Positions 44,546 to 53,020 of a stretch of 58,045 nt of DNA are shown one piece after another. A program made the translations under genes and the position numbers. The stretch is from Bacteroidota bacterium (lineage in GTDB: Bacteria > Bacteroidota > Bacteroidia > B-17B0 > Aurantibacillaceae). The notes under the pieces are model-generated. The model saw nothing but the letters and a program-made list of their open reading frames with translations, was not told the origin of the DNA and did no database searches. Position 1 is the first letter of the stretch, and the number at the start of each line of letters is the position of its first letter. The stretch covers positions 1-58,045 of the forward strand of contig JAUXSA010000077.1 of the NCBI GenBank assembly GCA_030681615.1, in the 5' to 3' direction.

Positions 44546-44581
44546 TCAACCCCTCTCCAAAAAAGAGGGGTTGATTTTTTT
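44546..44581 (+). terminator. Intrinsic terminator/attenuator between precursor and maturase genes
   Basis: A perfect 11-bp stem TCAACCCCTCT / AGAGGGGTTGA (44546-44556 and 44564-44574) with a seven-base loop and a seven-T run lies 16 bases after the hvfA stop and only seven bases before the ATG of the DUF692 gene. Since no promoter fits between them, part of the transcripts must read through. This gives much precursor and little enzyme, as expected for a RiPP. Confidence 0.9.
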
Positions 44582-44587
44582 AAGATC

Positions 44588-45433
44588 ATGCAGTTAAAAG
44601 ATAATAAACATATAGGAATTGGTTTTAGAAAAGACTTTTCTGAAGAGTTGCTTGATTCAACCATTCTTAAACCGGCTTTTATTGAATTGGCGCCTGAGAA
44701 CTGGATAGGCATGGGCGGCTATTGGAAAAAACAATTAGATAAAGCGGCCGAAAAATTTCCTATCTCCTGTCATGGCCTTTCACTTTCAATTGGAAGCCCG
44801 GATGATCTTGATCTTGATTTTCTTTACAAAATAAAAAAATTCATTAAACAATATAATGTACAGATCTATTCTGAACATTTAAGTTATGCAAAATGCGATA
44901 ACGCACATTTGTATGATCTTTTACCAATACCTTTTAGAAAAGATGCCGTTGAACATATAATTGCGCGCATTAAACAAGTACAGGATATTTTAGAAATGCC
45001 CCTGGCAATTGAAAATGTTTCTTACTACACGCCGGTTGCTGCCGAAATGGATGAAGCAACTTTTATCTCAGAAATTGTAAACGGTTCGGGTTGCAACATG
45101 TTATTAGATGTAAATAATGTGTATGTAAACTCTTTTAACCATAACTATAACGCTAAAGAATTTATAAGCAAATTGCCGCTAAATAAAGTAAGCTATATTC
45201 ATATGGCAGGGCACGAACAGATTTCGGATACCGTAATTATTGATACACATGGCGAAGCGGTAATAGAAAAGGTATTTGAATTATTTGAATATACGACTGC
45301 TTTGCTAAAACCGGTTCCGGTTTTATTGGAACGCGATTTTAATATTCCTGAATTAGAGGAATTGCAAACTGAACTTACAAGAATGGAAACTATTGTTTCA
45401 AAAACGTGGAAGAAAGAACATGTCATTGCTTAA
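44588..45433 (+). CDS. hvfB: DUF692/MNIO family maturase of the metallophore peptide
   Basis: 281 residues. The TIM-barrel of multinuclear non-heme iron oxygenases is seen with its metal-binding set: His62 ('SCHGLSLSIG'), Glu96/His97 ('YSEHLSY'), Glu142 ('AIENVSYY'), Asp174-xx-Asn177 ('LLDVNNVYVN'), His205/His209 ('YIHMAGH'), Asp219/His221 ('IDTHGE') and Glu248/Asp250 ('LERDFNIP'). These enzymes oxidise Cys (and neighbouring residues) of precursor peptides with O2, as in methanobactin (MbnB) and bufferins. The end overlaps hvfC by 14 bases. Confidence 0.94.
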   Translation: MQLKDNKHIGIGFRKDFSEELLDSTILKPAFIELAPENWIGMGGYWKKQLDKAAEKFPISCHGLSLSIGSPDDLDLDFLYKIKKFIKQYNVQIYSEHLSYAKCDNAHLYDLLPIPFRKDAVEHIIARIKQVQDILEMPLAIENVSYYTPVAAEMDEATFISEIVNGSGCNMLLDVNNVYVNSFNHNYNAKEFISKLPLNKVSYIHMAGHEQISDTVIIDTHGEAVIEKVFELFEYTTALLKPVPVLLERDFNIPELEELQTELTRMETIVSKTWKKEHVIA

Positions 45434-46175
45434 AGAATCAACCCGCGAACAGCAATCTAAATTAGCTGAATATTGCAAAACCGGTATTGTACCGGAGTTG
45501 ACAGGCATTCTTGAAGAGAACCTTCATCATTACCGCCGCCTTGTTTTTAATATTGGTATTGATACGATTGAAACAGCTTACCCTATAACGTATCGCTTTT
45601 TGCCGGATGAAGTTTGGGACAAATTAGTTTACGAATTTTACGCAGAACATAAATGCCAAACACCACAAGTTTGGCGCATGCCTTTGGAGTTTTATGAATA
45701 TTGTGTTGAAAAGGACATTCAAGGAAAACTGAACCTTCCTTTTCTTAATGATCTTTTATATTTTGAATGGTTGGAGCTGGAAGTTCATACAATGGACGAC
45801 ATTCCTTATCCGTCTTTTGACACCGAAGGCGACTTGTTAAACAACCTGCTGGCAATAAATCCCGAACATAAATTAGTTAAGTTTACTTATCCTGTACACA
45901 TTTTAGCCGCAACAGAATTGGAGGGAAAAGAAGGCAATTATTTTTTATTGATGTATCGCGAAAAAGAAAGTGGCAAGGTGCAATGCATGGATGTTTCTAT
46001 TTTATACGCTTACATTTTAGAACAAATACAAAATGGTTTAACATTGCACGCTGTGTTAACCGATGCTGATTCTCTCTTTCAAATAAATAATTTTGAAATG
46101 CTGAAAGAGCACGCCATTAATTTTATCAATGATCTAAAACAACGTCAATTTATTTTAGGTTTTTTAAATGCTTAA
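45420..46175 (+). CDS. hvfC: DUF2063-type partner protein of the maturase
   Basis: 251 residues from the ATG at 45420 ('MSLLKESTREQQSKLAEYC'), which overlaps the end of hvfB; an earlier in-frame Met would overlap it more. The N-terminal half is DUF2063 ('RLVFNIGIDTIETAYPITYR', 'FYAEHKCQTPQVWRMPLEF'), with a DUF2063-associated C-terminal half. Such partners deliver the precursor to the MNIO enzyme, as HvfC and MbnC do. Confidence 0.92.
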   Translation: MSLLKESTREQQSKLAEYCKTGIVPELTGILEENLHHYRRLVFNIGIDTIETAYPITYRFLPDEVWDKLVYEFYAEHKCQTPQVWRMPLEFYEYCVEKDIQGKLNLPFLNDLLYFEWLELEVHTMDDIPYPSFDTEGDLLNNLLAINPEHKLVKFTYPVHILAATELEGKEGNYFLLMYREKESGKVQCMDVSILYAYILEQIQNGLTLHAVLTDADSLFQINNFEMLKEHAINFINDLKQRQFILGFLNA

Positions 46176-46177
46176 CT

Positions 46178-46618
46178 ATGATAAATTTTTACAATCGCGT
46201 AAGGAACGGATTAAATAAAGCGCAAGACTTACCCTTACTATTTTTGCGTTTGATATTAGCTTACGGTTTTTGGGAGCCTGCAAAAAATAAATGGGCAGAC
46301 ATTAATGCTATTGCCGAATGGTTTGACGGTATGGGCATTTTTGCCCCAAAATTAAATGCCTATTTAGCAGCCTCAACCGAAATGGCCGGCGTATTTTTAT
46401 TGATCTTAGGATTAGGAACGCGCCTAATTTGTTTCCCATTAATTATTACTATGATCGTTGCTATTAAAACCGTGCATTGGGAAAATGGTTTTCCTGCGGG
46501 AGACAACGGTTACGAAATTCCATTATATTTTATGCTGATGCTAATAACACTGCTGTGTTTTGGTCCCGGTAAATTAAGTATTGATTACCTGATCAGGAAG
46601 AAATTGGATAAAAAATAA
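46178..46618 (+). CDS. hvfX: DoxX-family membrane protein of the hvf operon
   Basis: 146 residues with four membrane segments ('LLFLRLILAYGFWEPAKNKW', 'MAGVFLLILGLGTRLICFPL', 'LMLITLLCFGPGKLSI' and one before). The DoxX fold and position (two bases after hvfC) fit the copper-linked HvfX group of these operons. Probable role: membrane partner in metal handling or peptide maturation. Metal binding cannot be read here. Confidence 0.87.
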   Translation: MINFYNRVRNGLNKAQDLPLLFLRLILAYGFWEPAKNKWADINAIAEWFDGMGIFAPKLNAYLAASTEMAGVFLLILGLGTRLICFPLIITMIVAIKTVHWENGFPAGDNGYEIPLYFMLMLITLLCFGPGKLSIDYLIRKKLDKK

Positions 46619-46620
46619 AA

Positions 46621-47265
46621 TTATTTAAGAGTAATCTTATCCGATTCTACAATATGCTTTCCGCTTAAATTCTCGTTTGCAAGCCTGATCATTTTTTTTG
46701 CAATGGCCTTTGCATTTACACCTTTGTGTTTTTTTAATCCACCCATAAACAATGGGCCCAGCAACACTGCAAAAAAGATCCCGATCTTTTCGCCTAACCT
46801 AAATTCTTTTCTTGCCCCTAAAATAAAAGAAGGACGCAAAATTATAAAAGCATTAAAATTTAAACCGGTTATTTTTTCTTCCAGCTCACCTTTGGTCTTT
46901 AAATAAAAATTAGACGATTTTACATCTGCACCAATAGAAGACACTAAAATAAATTGTTTTACATTATTCTGTTTTGCCAGTTGTGCTATGTTAAAGGGAT
47001 ATTCGCAATCAATTTTATGTTGATTTTCTTTCGACCCTGCCTTTTTGATTGTGGTTCCGATGGCGCAAAAAATATCATCCCCTTTAATAATTGATCCGTC
47101 AATATTTTCAAAATCAATAATGCGTTCCTCAAGCTTTAAATGGTTCAAGTCGGTTTTTCTTCTTACCAGTATTATAACTTTATTGTATAAATTAGAATCG
47201 TTTAATTCGTTTACCAAATAAGCTCCCACCAATCCCGTTGCACCAATTACTATAGCCGTTTTCAT
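46621..47265 (-). CDS. NAD(P)-binding oxidoreductase (TIP30/HTATIP2-like, atypical SDR)
   Basis: 214 residues. Rossmann motif 'GATGLVGAYLVNEL' at the N-terminus, 'IFCAIGTTIKKAGSKENQHK', and 'LVSSIGADVKSSNFYLKTKG' with the YxxxK-like 'YLKTKGELE'. This is the atypical short-chain-dehydrogenase group that includes human TIP30. Substrate unknown. Convergent with the hvf operon. Confidence 0.85.
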   Translation of the reverse strand: MKTAIVIGATGLVGAYLVNELNDSNLYNKVIILVRRKTDLNHLKLEERIIDFENIDGSIIKGDDIFCAIGTTIKKAGSKENQHKIDCEYPFNIAQLAKQNNVKQFILVSSIGADVKSSNFYLKTKGELEEKITGLNFNAFIILRPSFILGARKEFRLGEKIGIFFAVLLGPLFMGGLKKHKGVNAKAIAKKMIRLANENLSGKHIVESDKITLK

Positions 47266-47514
47266 GTTTAAATATACGCCGTTTGGTTGATTTGGGTTTG
47301 TTTAGTTCTAAATTAATTTCCTTTTGTAGTTAACTGATAATCATTTTATTACATCTATTTGTACTGACCCTTAAATCTTATTGATAATATATTACGTATA
47401 TAATTTGAACAATTGTGTCATATAAAATGTTATCGTTGTTTATGCTTTTAAATTTATTGTTGTTAACCCTTGTTTATATTTCCGTTATTATAACCGTATA
47501 TTTCTAGTACATAA
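47266..47514. other. Intergenic region between two divergent genes
   Basis: 249 AT-rich bases. A near-consensus -7 box TATATTTC lies at about 47497-47504, just before the TTG start of the sigma gene at 47515. A direct repeat TTGTTAACCC / TTGTTTAT is weak. Nothing else was seen. Confidence 0.4.
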
Positions 47515-48075
47515 TTGGCAAAAAAACAAACATATAACCAGGACGAACTTATTGACCTGATAAGGCAACGAAATCAACGTGCCTTTACTTTTTTGTATGA
47601 TAATTATTCAAAGGCGTTGTTTGGTGTTATTAATTCTATTGTAAACAGCCAGGAAGAAGCTGAAGATGTTTTACAAAATACCTTTGTAAAGATCTGGAAT
47701 AATTTTTCGAGCTATGACGAATCTAAAGGTAGGCTGTACACCTGGATGCTGAACATTGCCAGAAATTTAGCAATCGATAGCACGCGCTCAAAACATGAAA
47801 AAATAAAGTCAAAGATCCAAAGCACAAGCGACACCGTATATCAGAAGAACAACTTATACCTAAATGACAATGCACATGAATCTATTGGTATAAAAACAAT
47901 TTTAAATACATTAAAAGAAGAGCATAAAATAATTATTGATCTCGCCTATTTTGAAGGATACACGCAAGAGGAAATTTCAAAAAAATTAAATTTGCCGCTT
48001 GGCACAGTAAAAACAAAAGTAAGGCAGGCAATATTAACTTTAAGGGATCTAACGAAAAAAGAATTTTTACAGTGA
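47515..48075 (+). CDS. ECF-type sigma-70 factor
   Basis: 186 residues from TTG ('AKKQTYNQDELIDLIRQRNQ' follows). Region 2 'AFTFLYDNYSKALFGVINSI', 'NTFVKIWNNFSSYDESKGRL', 'TWMLNIARNLAIDSTRS'; region 4 'LAYFEGYTQEEISKKLNLPL' and 'GTVKTKVRQAILTLRDL'. The stop overlaps the GTG start of its anti-sigma by four bases. Pairs of this type in Bacteroidota react to envelope stress. Confidence 0.92.
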   Translation: MAKKQTYNQDELIDLIRQRNQRAFTFLYDNYSKALFGVINSIVNSQEEAEDVLQNTFVKIWNNFSSYDESKGRLYTWMLNIARNLAIDSTRSKHEKIKSKIQSTSDTVYQKNNLYLNDNAHESIGIKTILNTLKEEHKIIIDLAYFEGYTQEEISKKLNLPLGTVKTKVRQAILTLRDLTKKEFLQ

Positions 48076-48872
48076 ACGAACACGAAGTGATATCATCCGG
48101 CTTATTAGAAAGCTACGTTCTAGGCACAACCAGTGTTAAAGAGAATGAACTCGTGCATGAACTTTGCCTTAAAAATCCTTCGCTAACCGATGAAATAGAA
48201 TTAATTGAAGCTGCAATAATAAATTATTCATCCCGATCTGTTGGGCCAATTAATAAAGAAATAAAAAATAAGATCAGGGATAAATTATTTTCCGATACAA
48301 CTATTGAAGCCAAAATAATTACTTTACCTCCAAATGATAAAACAATTCGTGTATATAAATTAAGTTTTGCCGCAAGTATTGTTTTTGTAATTACGAGTAT
48401 TATTTACGTTTTCTCTATTCAAAGCAAACTAAATAAATTGAATGGCGAACTTGCAAAAACAAATGTAGTAACTGCCAACCTTGAAGAACAATTAAGCTCG
48501 CAACAAACGGCATTAATTGTAGCCACTTCTAAACTTCAAATTTTATCCGATCCAAAAATTAAAACAGTTGGTTTAAAGGGGATGAACTCCTTAGCTTCCA
48601 TTTCGGCATTGATACATTGGAATACAGAATCAGATGCCGTTTATTTTAACGCTTCTAAATTACCCGCAACAGCTACAGATAAACAATATCAGTTATGGGC
48701 AATTGTAGATGGAAAACCAGTTGATATTGGTGTAATAGATCTTGTGAACGATTCTACTTTTCAAAAAATGAGATCTGTAAAAGGCGCACAATCCTTTGCA
48801 GTAACTATTGAAAAAACTGGTGGTAGTAATTCTCCTACTATGGATACAATGTGTTTATTAGGGAACGTATAA
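48072..48872 (+). CDS. RskA-type anti-sigma factor
   Basis: 266 residues from GTG, overlapping the sigma gene. Cytoplasmic N-terminal part 'GLLESYVLGTTSVKENELVH' (the usual sigma-binding zone), one membrane segment near 97-117 ('FAASIVFVITSIIYVFSI'), coiled-coil, and the extracytoplasmic RskA domain with 'YFNASKLPATATDKQYQLWA' and 'FAVTIEKTGGSNSPTMD'. It would hold the sigma at the membrane until a signal arrives. Confidence 0.92.
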   Translation: MNEHEVISSGLLESYVLGTTSVKENELVHELCLKNPSLTDEIELIEAAIINYSSRSVGPINKEIKNKIRDKLFSDTTIEAKIITLPPNDKTIRVYKLSFAASIVFVITSIIYVFSIQSKLNKLNGELAKTNVVTANLEEQLSSQQTALIVATSKLQILSDPKIKTVGLKGMNSLASISALIHWNTESDAVYFNASKLPATATDKQYQLWAIVDGKPVDIGVIDLVNDSTFQKMRSVKGAQSFAVTIEKTGGSNSPTMDTMCLLGNV

Positions 48873-48932
48873 ATAGGCAGGACACAAGACAGAGGACTAA
48901 TGACAAAAGACTAGCGACTGCCGACTCTGAGT

Positions 48933-49955
48933 TTACCACTTATAATCTTTAACCACATTCACAAACAACTTCGCTTTTTCTTTATCAATATCCGGATACA
49001 AACCGTGACCAAGGTTACAGATGTATCTTTCTTTTCCAAATGCTTTAAGCATCAATTCTGTTTCTTCAATAATTTTTTTGTCAGTTGCGTATAATAAGCA
49101 AGGATCGGCATTTCCCTGCAACGTTTTATTGCCAGATAATTTGCGTGCAGTTAGCGGATCGATGGTCCAATCCAAACCAATAGAACTACAACTTGTTTCT
49201 GAAATTTTTTGAATGGCATAATGTGCGTCCTTTGCAAACACTGTTACCGGCACTAATGGAGATAAAGCATCGCAAATTTTTGAAATATATTTTAAAGAAA
49301 ATTCATAATACATTTTCTCGCTTAGTACACCAGCCCATGAATCGAACAGTTGCACAATATCAACCCCTGCTGCAACCTGGCCCTTTAAATAATTGATAGT
49401 GCTTTGCGTTATTTTTTCTAAGAGCTGATGTGATAATTCGGGTTGTGTATATAAGAATTGTTTTGCTTTACTAAATGTTTTGCTACCACTGCCTTCTATC
49501 ATATATGCAAATAAGGTCCATGGCGCGCCGGCAAAACCAATTAAGGGCACCCTGTCATTTAATTCTTTTTTTGTAAGCTGCAGCGCTTTCATTACGTAAT
49601 CAAGATCGCCCGCTTCTGCTATTTTTAAATTATCAATATCTGTTTTATTCTTAACCGTATTTTCAAACCAGGGGCCTTTAGCCTCTATCATTTGGTAGGG
49701 CAAACCCATTGCTTCAGGTATCACTAAAATATCACTAAAAATAATCGCGGCATCCACTCCTAAAATATCAACAGGTTGAATGGTAACCTCGCAGGCCAGT
49801 TCCGGATTTTTTACAAAGTCGATAAAGTTCTTTGCTTTGGCTCTTGTAGCCCTGTATTCCGGTAAAATTCTTCCTGCCTGGCGCATAAGCCAAACGGGAG
49901 CGCGCTCTACAGCTAATCCTTTTGCGGCACGTAATAATAGGTCGTTCTTTAACAT
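48933..49955 (-). CDS. hemE: Uroporphyrinogen decarboxylase
   Basis: 340 residues from the ATG at 49955 ('[20 protein letters not shown]'), where the conserved N-terminus begins; an in-frame ATG nine codons upstream would lie beyond the promoter box. Motif '[16 protein letters not shown]', '[20 protein letters not shown]' and '[13 protein letters not shown]' are diagnostic. It makes coproporphyrinogen III, two steps after HemA/HemCD. Confidence 0.96.
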   Translation of the reverse strand: MLKNDLLLRAAKGLAVERAPVWLMRQAGRILPEYRATRAKAKNFIDFVKNPELACEVTIQPVDILGVDAAIIFSDILVIPEAMGLPYQMIEAKGPWFENTVKNKTDIDNLKIAEAGDLDYVMKALQLTKKELNDRVPLIGFAGAPWTLFAYMIEGSGSKTFSKAKQFLYTQPELSHQLLEKITQSTINYLKGQVAAGVDIVQLFDSWAGVLSEKMYYEFSLKYISKICDALSPLVPVTVFAKDAHYAIQKISETSCSSIGLDWTIDPLTARKLSGNKTLQGNADPCLLYATDKKIIEETELMLKAFGKERYICNLGHGLYPDIDKEKAKLFVNVVKDYKW

Positions 49956-49960
49956 TAGCG

Positions 49961-49968
49961 CAAAGTTA
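49961..49968 (-). promoter_or_regulatory. -7 box of hemE next to its start codon
   Basis: TAACTTTG (minus strand) is an exact TAnnTTTG and is five bases before the ATG, so the transcript is predicted to be leaderless or nearly so. Confidence 0.65.
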
Positions 49969-50081
49969 CATGCAAAATCCACAATTCATAAAATTATTGC
50001 GATTTATTAGACTTAAAATAGTGATGAGCGGTTTTTTATCTAAACGCAAAGGGACGTATATTGCAACTACTAAAATTACAC

Positions 50082-52067
50082 ATGAAAAAATTATTATTAT
50101 CTATCGCTTTTATTGGAATAAGCCTGGTAAATGCGCAACAACATTTTTGTTCTAAATCAAAGCAAGCAGCTTTGGCTGGTCATTTTGCGCACCAAGCCAG
50201 AACCTCAGCTTTGGCGCCACAAATATCGCATGAATTAAAATACGATGTAAAATTTGTACACCTGATGCTTAATCTTGAAAGAAATACAAAGTATGTAAGC
50301 GGCGGTGTAAAAACGGTAGCTACGGTTACAGCATCCGCAATGGACACCTTTGCCTGCTCGTTACACGAAAATCATACAATTGATTCGATCAGGTTTAATG
50401 GTGTGCTTTCATCTTTTATAAGAACGGATAGTACAGTAAAAGTAGCTCCTGCTGTGCCATTAACAAACTCCCAATCATTTACCGTTACAATTTATTATAA
50501 AGGCAATCCACCTGTTGGCGGTTCCGCAATTGGAAGCGGCTTTAGCACAGGCAACTCAACATCCTGGGGCAACCAGGTAACCTGGAGTTTGAGTGAAGCT
50601 GTTGTTGCCTACCATTGGTGGCCATGCAAACAAATATTGACCGATAAAATAGATTCGAGCTGGGTATTTGTAACTACCGATTCAACAAATAAAGTTGGTT
50701 CTAACGGTTTATTAAAAAATGTGGTTGTAGTTGGTAATAAAAAGCGCTACGAGTGGAAATCAAGAATGACAATTAATTATTATTTAATATCTGTTGCCAT
50801 TGCCAGATACAAAGAGTATAATTTATATGCACACCCATTGTATTTACCAAACGATTCTATTTTAATTCAAAATTATATTTATGATAACGCTATAAACAAT
50901 ACACTTTTTAATTCACAAAAAACGCAATTAAACAAAATGCCGGCTGTAATGGAGCTTCAATGCAAACTGTTTGGTATGTACCCATTCTATAAAGAAAAAT
51001 ACGGCCATTGTATGGCGCCATTTGGTGGTGGTATGGAACACCAGACCATGACCAGTCTTGGATTTTTTGATTATTATATTGATGCGCACGAGTTGGGTCA
51101 TCAATGGTGGGGAGATAATGTTACCTGCAAGAGTTGGGGTGACATTTGGATAAACGAAGGATTTGCTTCTTATAGCGAACATTTAACAGCGCAGTATATA
51201 GATCCAACCAACTTTGCATCAAATTTAAATGCAGCGCATACCAGTGTCATGCAATTTCCCGGGGGGAAAGTATTTGTTACCGGACAAGACACCATGAACT
51301 CAAATGTAATTTTTGATTCGCGCTTAACTTACGATAAAGGTGGCGCAATTATCAGATCGCTTCAGTTCTTAACTAATAATGATAGTACTTGGTTTAATAC
51401 ACTACGCGGCTTTCAGAATACTTATAAGAACAGTACCGCATCTGTAATTGATTTTAAAAATTATTATCAAACGCAAACAGGTATTAATGCTACGCAGTTT
51501 TTTAACCAATGGTATTATGGCGAAGGATACCCAACCTTTAATGTAAAATATTATGGTGCCCCGGGATCAATGATCATTCAGAGCACACAAACAACAAGTT
51601 TCCCTTCTTCTATTCCATTATTTGTAACGCCAATTGAATATAGAATTACGCGTTCAGGTTTTCCTGATACAACAGTAAGGGTAATGCATAGCAATGCTAT
51701 TGAAACATATACCATTAATATGCTTGGCACACCAACAGGTGTTGTGTGCGATCCAAATAATTGGTTAATTAACAAAGTAATTGGTCCGGCGTTGGATAAC
51801 TCATTAGGTCTACACGAAAATGGAAATTTATTTTCAACTATTACAGTTGGTCCAAACCCAACAAAAGGTTCATTTACATTAACCAACGATCAAAATATGG
51901 AAGGTACTGCTGAAGTATTTGATATGATCGGAAAAAAATTAATGGAGAAAAAATTAGCTGCAGAAATTAATTTTGATCTGGGTAATTACGCCAATGGCAT
52001 TTATATCTTAAAAATTTCGGATACAAATGGCAATGAAAGATCTTCGCAGAAAATAATTAAACAATAA
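50082..52067 (+). CDS. Secreted M1-family aminopeptidase with T9SS domain
   Basis: 661 residues from the ATG at 50082, which begins the signal peptide 'MKKLLLSIAFIGISLVNAQ'; an upstream in-frame ATG adds only seven residues. The M1 domain has 'GGGMEHQTM' (a variant of the GAMEN exopeptidase motif) and zinc site His336-Glu337-xx-His340 with Glu359 in 'DIWINEGFASYSE', the classical 18-residue gap. The last ~80 residues are a sorting domain ('ITVGPNPTKGSFTLT', 'SSQKIIKQ'). It would digest peptides outside the cell. Confidence 0.92.
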   Translation: MKKLLLSIAFIGISLVNAQQHFCSKSKQAALAGHFAHQARTSALAPQISHELKYDVKFVHLMLNLERNTKYVSGGVKTVATVTASAMDTFACSLHENHTIDSIRFNGVLSSFIRTDSTVKVAPAVPLTNSQSFTVTIYYKGNPPVGGSAIGSGFSTGNSTSWGNQVTWSLSEAVVAYHWWPCKQILTDKIDSSWVFVTTDSTNKVGSNGLLKNVVVVGNKKRYEWKSRMTINYYLISVAIARYKEYNLYAHPLYLPNDSILIQNYIYDNAINNTLFNSQKTQLNKMPAVMELQCKLFGMYPFYKEKYGHCMAPFGGGMEHQTMTSLGFFDYYIDAHELGHQWWGDNVTCKSWGDIWINEGFASYSEHLTAQYIDPTNFASNLNAAHTSVMQFPGGKVFVTGQDTMNSNVIFDSRLTYDKGGAIIRSLQFLTNNDSTWFNTLRGFQNTYKNSTASVIDFKNYYQTQTGINATQFFNQWYYGEGYPTFNVKYYGAPGSMIIQSTQTTSFPSSIPLFVTPIEYRITRSGFPDTTVRVMHSNAIETYTINMLGTPTGVVCDPNNWLINKVIGPALDNSLGLHENGNLFSTITVGPNPTKGSFTLTNDQNMEGTAEVFDMIGKKLMEKKLAAEINFDLGNYANGIYILKISDTNGNERSSQKIIKQ

Positions 52068-52087
52068 TTTATTTTACCTTATAAAAC

Positions 52088-52117
52088 AAAAAGCCTTCCG
52101 CAATTGGAAGGCTTTTT
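52088..52117. terminator. Bidirectional intrinsic terminator
   Basis: Stem AAAAAGCCTTCC / GGAAGGCTTTTT with a six-base loop, between the M1 aminopeptidase and the convergent hypothetical gene, whose stop codon overlaps its right edge. Confidence 0.88.
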
Positions 52118-52753
52118 TTAATCCCGTTCCCATTTTCTTCTGCTAGTTCCTTTTTGCTTTACAATTTTATATCCCCTGCTCTTCGCATACCATTCTAATC
52201 TTCTCCTTAGTTTCCGCGGGTAAAATGTTTTTCGCCAGGTTCTTTTAAATGAAAATTTGTATAGCACATCTATTTGAGCCAATATATCATAGGCGGCAGC
52301 GCCACAACGCATTCCAAAAAAAGCATAATCATACGGACTACGTTTTTGATAAGCAATTACAATACTATCTAATTTATTTTTTTGCCAGGCAGATATTTTT
52401 ATGGCAATAATTGTTTTTTTAACCGAATCGTATTGACCGCCAAGAATTTCATAAAAAGAAATTGTATCGTGAACACTGAACTTACTATTAATTATTTTTG
52501 GTTTTGCAAAAACATGAAAGCCTGACCTTGGTTGAAAATTAATGATCTTGTTTGTTTCATATTCGATTCCGGCGTGGCCACCAAGAATACCTCCAAACCA
52601 TTTATCTTCTTCGTGCTTGAATTGTTTTTTTGGCTTTGAGCCGTGCAAAAAATGAACCCTGATAATTACGGAATCTGATTTTGCCTTTAACGCTTGAAAA
52701 TTATATATGATCAATGCCGATATAATGAAGCATCGTAAAAATGTTTTTTTCAT
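52118..52753 (-). CDS. Exported hypothetical protein, possibly a permuted NlpC/P60-like cysteine hydrolase
   Basis: 211 residues. Signal peptide 'MKKTFLRCFIISALIIYNFQALKAK'-like (first 25). Then 'GGILGGHAGIEYE' with His60 and 'YDYAFFGMRCGAAAYDILAQ' with Cys150. The order His first, Cys later, and the glycine-rich setting match the permuted papain-like (YaeF/YiiX-type) arrangement, so a cysteine hydrolase acting on peptidoglycan or lipids is possible. The C-terminus is very basic. Family membership is inference; no certain homologue is recognised. Confidence 0.6.
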   Translation of the reverse strand: MKKTFLRCFIISALIIYNFQALKAKSDSVIIRVHFLHGSKPKKQFKHEEDKWFGGILGGHAGIEYETNKIINFQPRSGFHVFAKPKIINSKFSVHDTISFYEILGGQYDSVKKTIIAIKISAWQKNKLDSIVIAYQKRSPYDYAFFGMRCGAAAYDILAQIDVLYKFSFKRTWRKTFYPRKLRRRLEWYAKSRGYKIVKQKGTSRRKWERD

Positions 52754-53020
52754 TTTAATTTATTTTAAGTTTAAAAAATAGAAGATCGGGCCAAAGCATT
52801 AGCCTAAACAAAAAGGTAAGATCTTACCTTAAAAAAAATTAAATAGTAGGGTATGCTGTTATTGAAAAAATAGTATTGCGAACACAATTAGAAGAACCAA
52901 CAGATGATCTCCCTTTTTTTGAAATTGTATTTGATACGTGAAGCATATAAACAAATGTAAGAATTTGTTCTTAAGAAAAATATTTTTAAGATTGTTTAAC
53001 AGCTAGAAGAATGAAGAACA
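52754..53020. other. AT-rich gap without recognisable content
   Basis: 267 bases. No reading frame of note, no clear promoter box or hairpin. It separates a hypothetical gene from the remnant sorting-domain frame. Confidence 0.4.

Noticed and set aside
44253-44549. Minus-strand frame rich in Ser, Phe and Pro over the precursor gene
   Set aside because: It is a mirror of the Lys/Gly/Cys repeats of hvfA; signal peptide, motif pattern and operon context favour the plus strand.
49922-50155. 77-codon frame across the start of the M1 aminopeptidase gene
   Set aside because: It overlaps hemE antisense and the real signal peptide; no support of its own.
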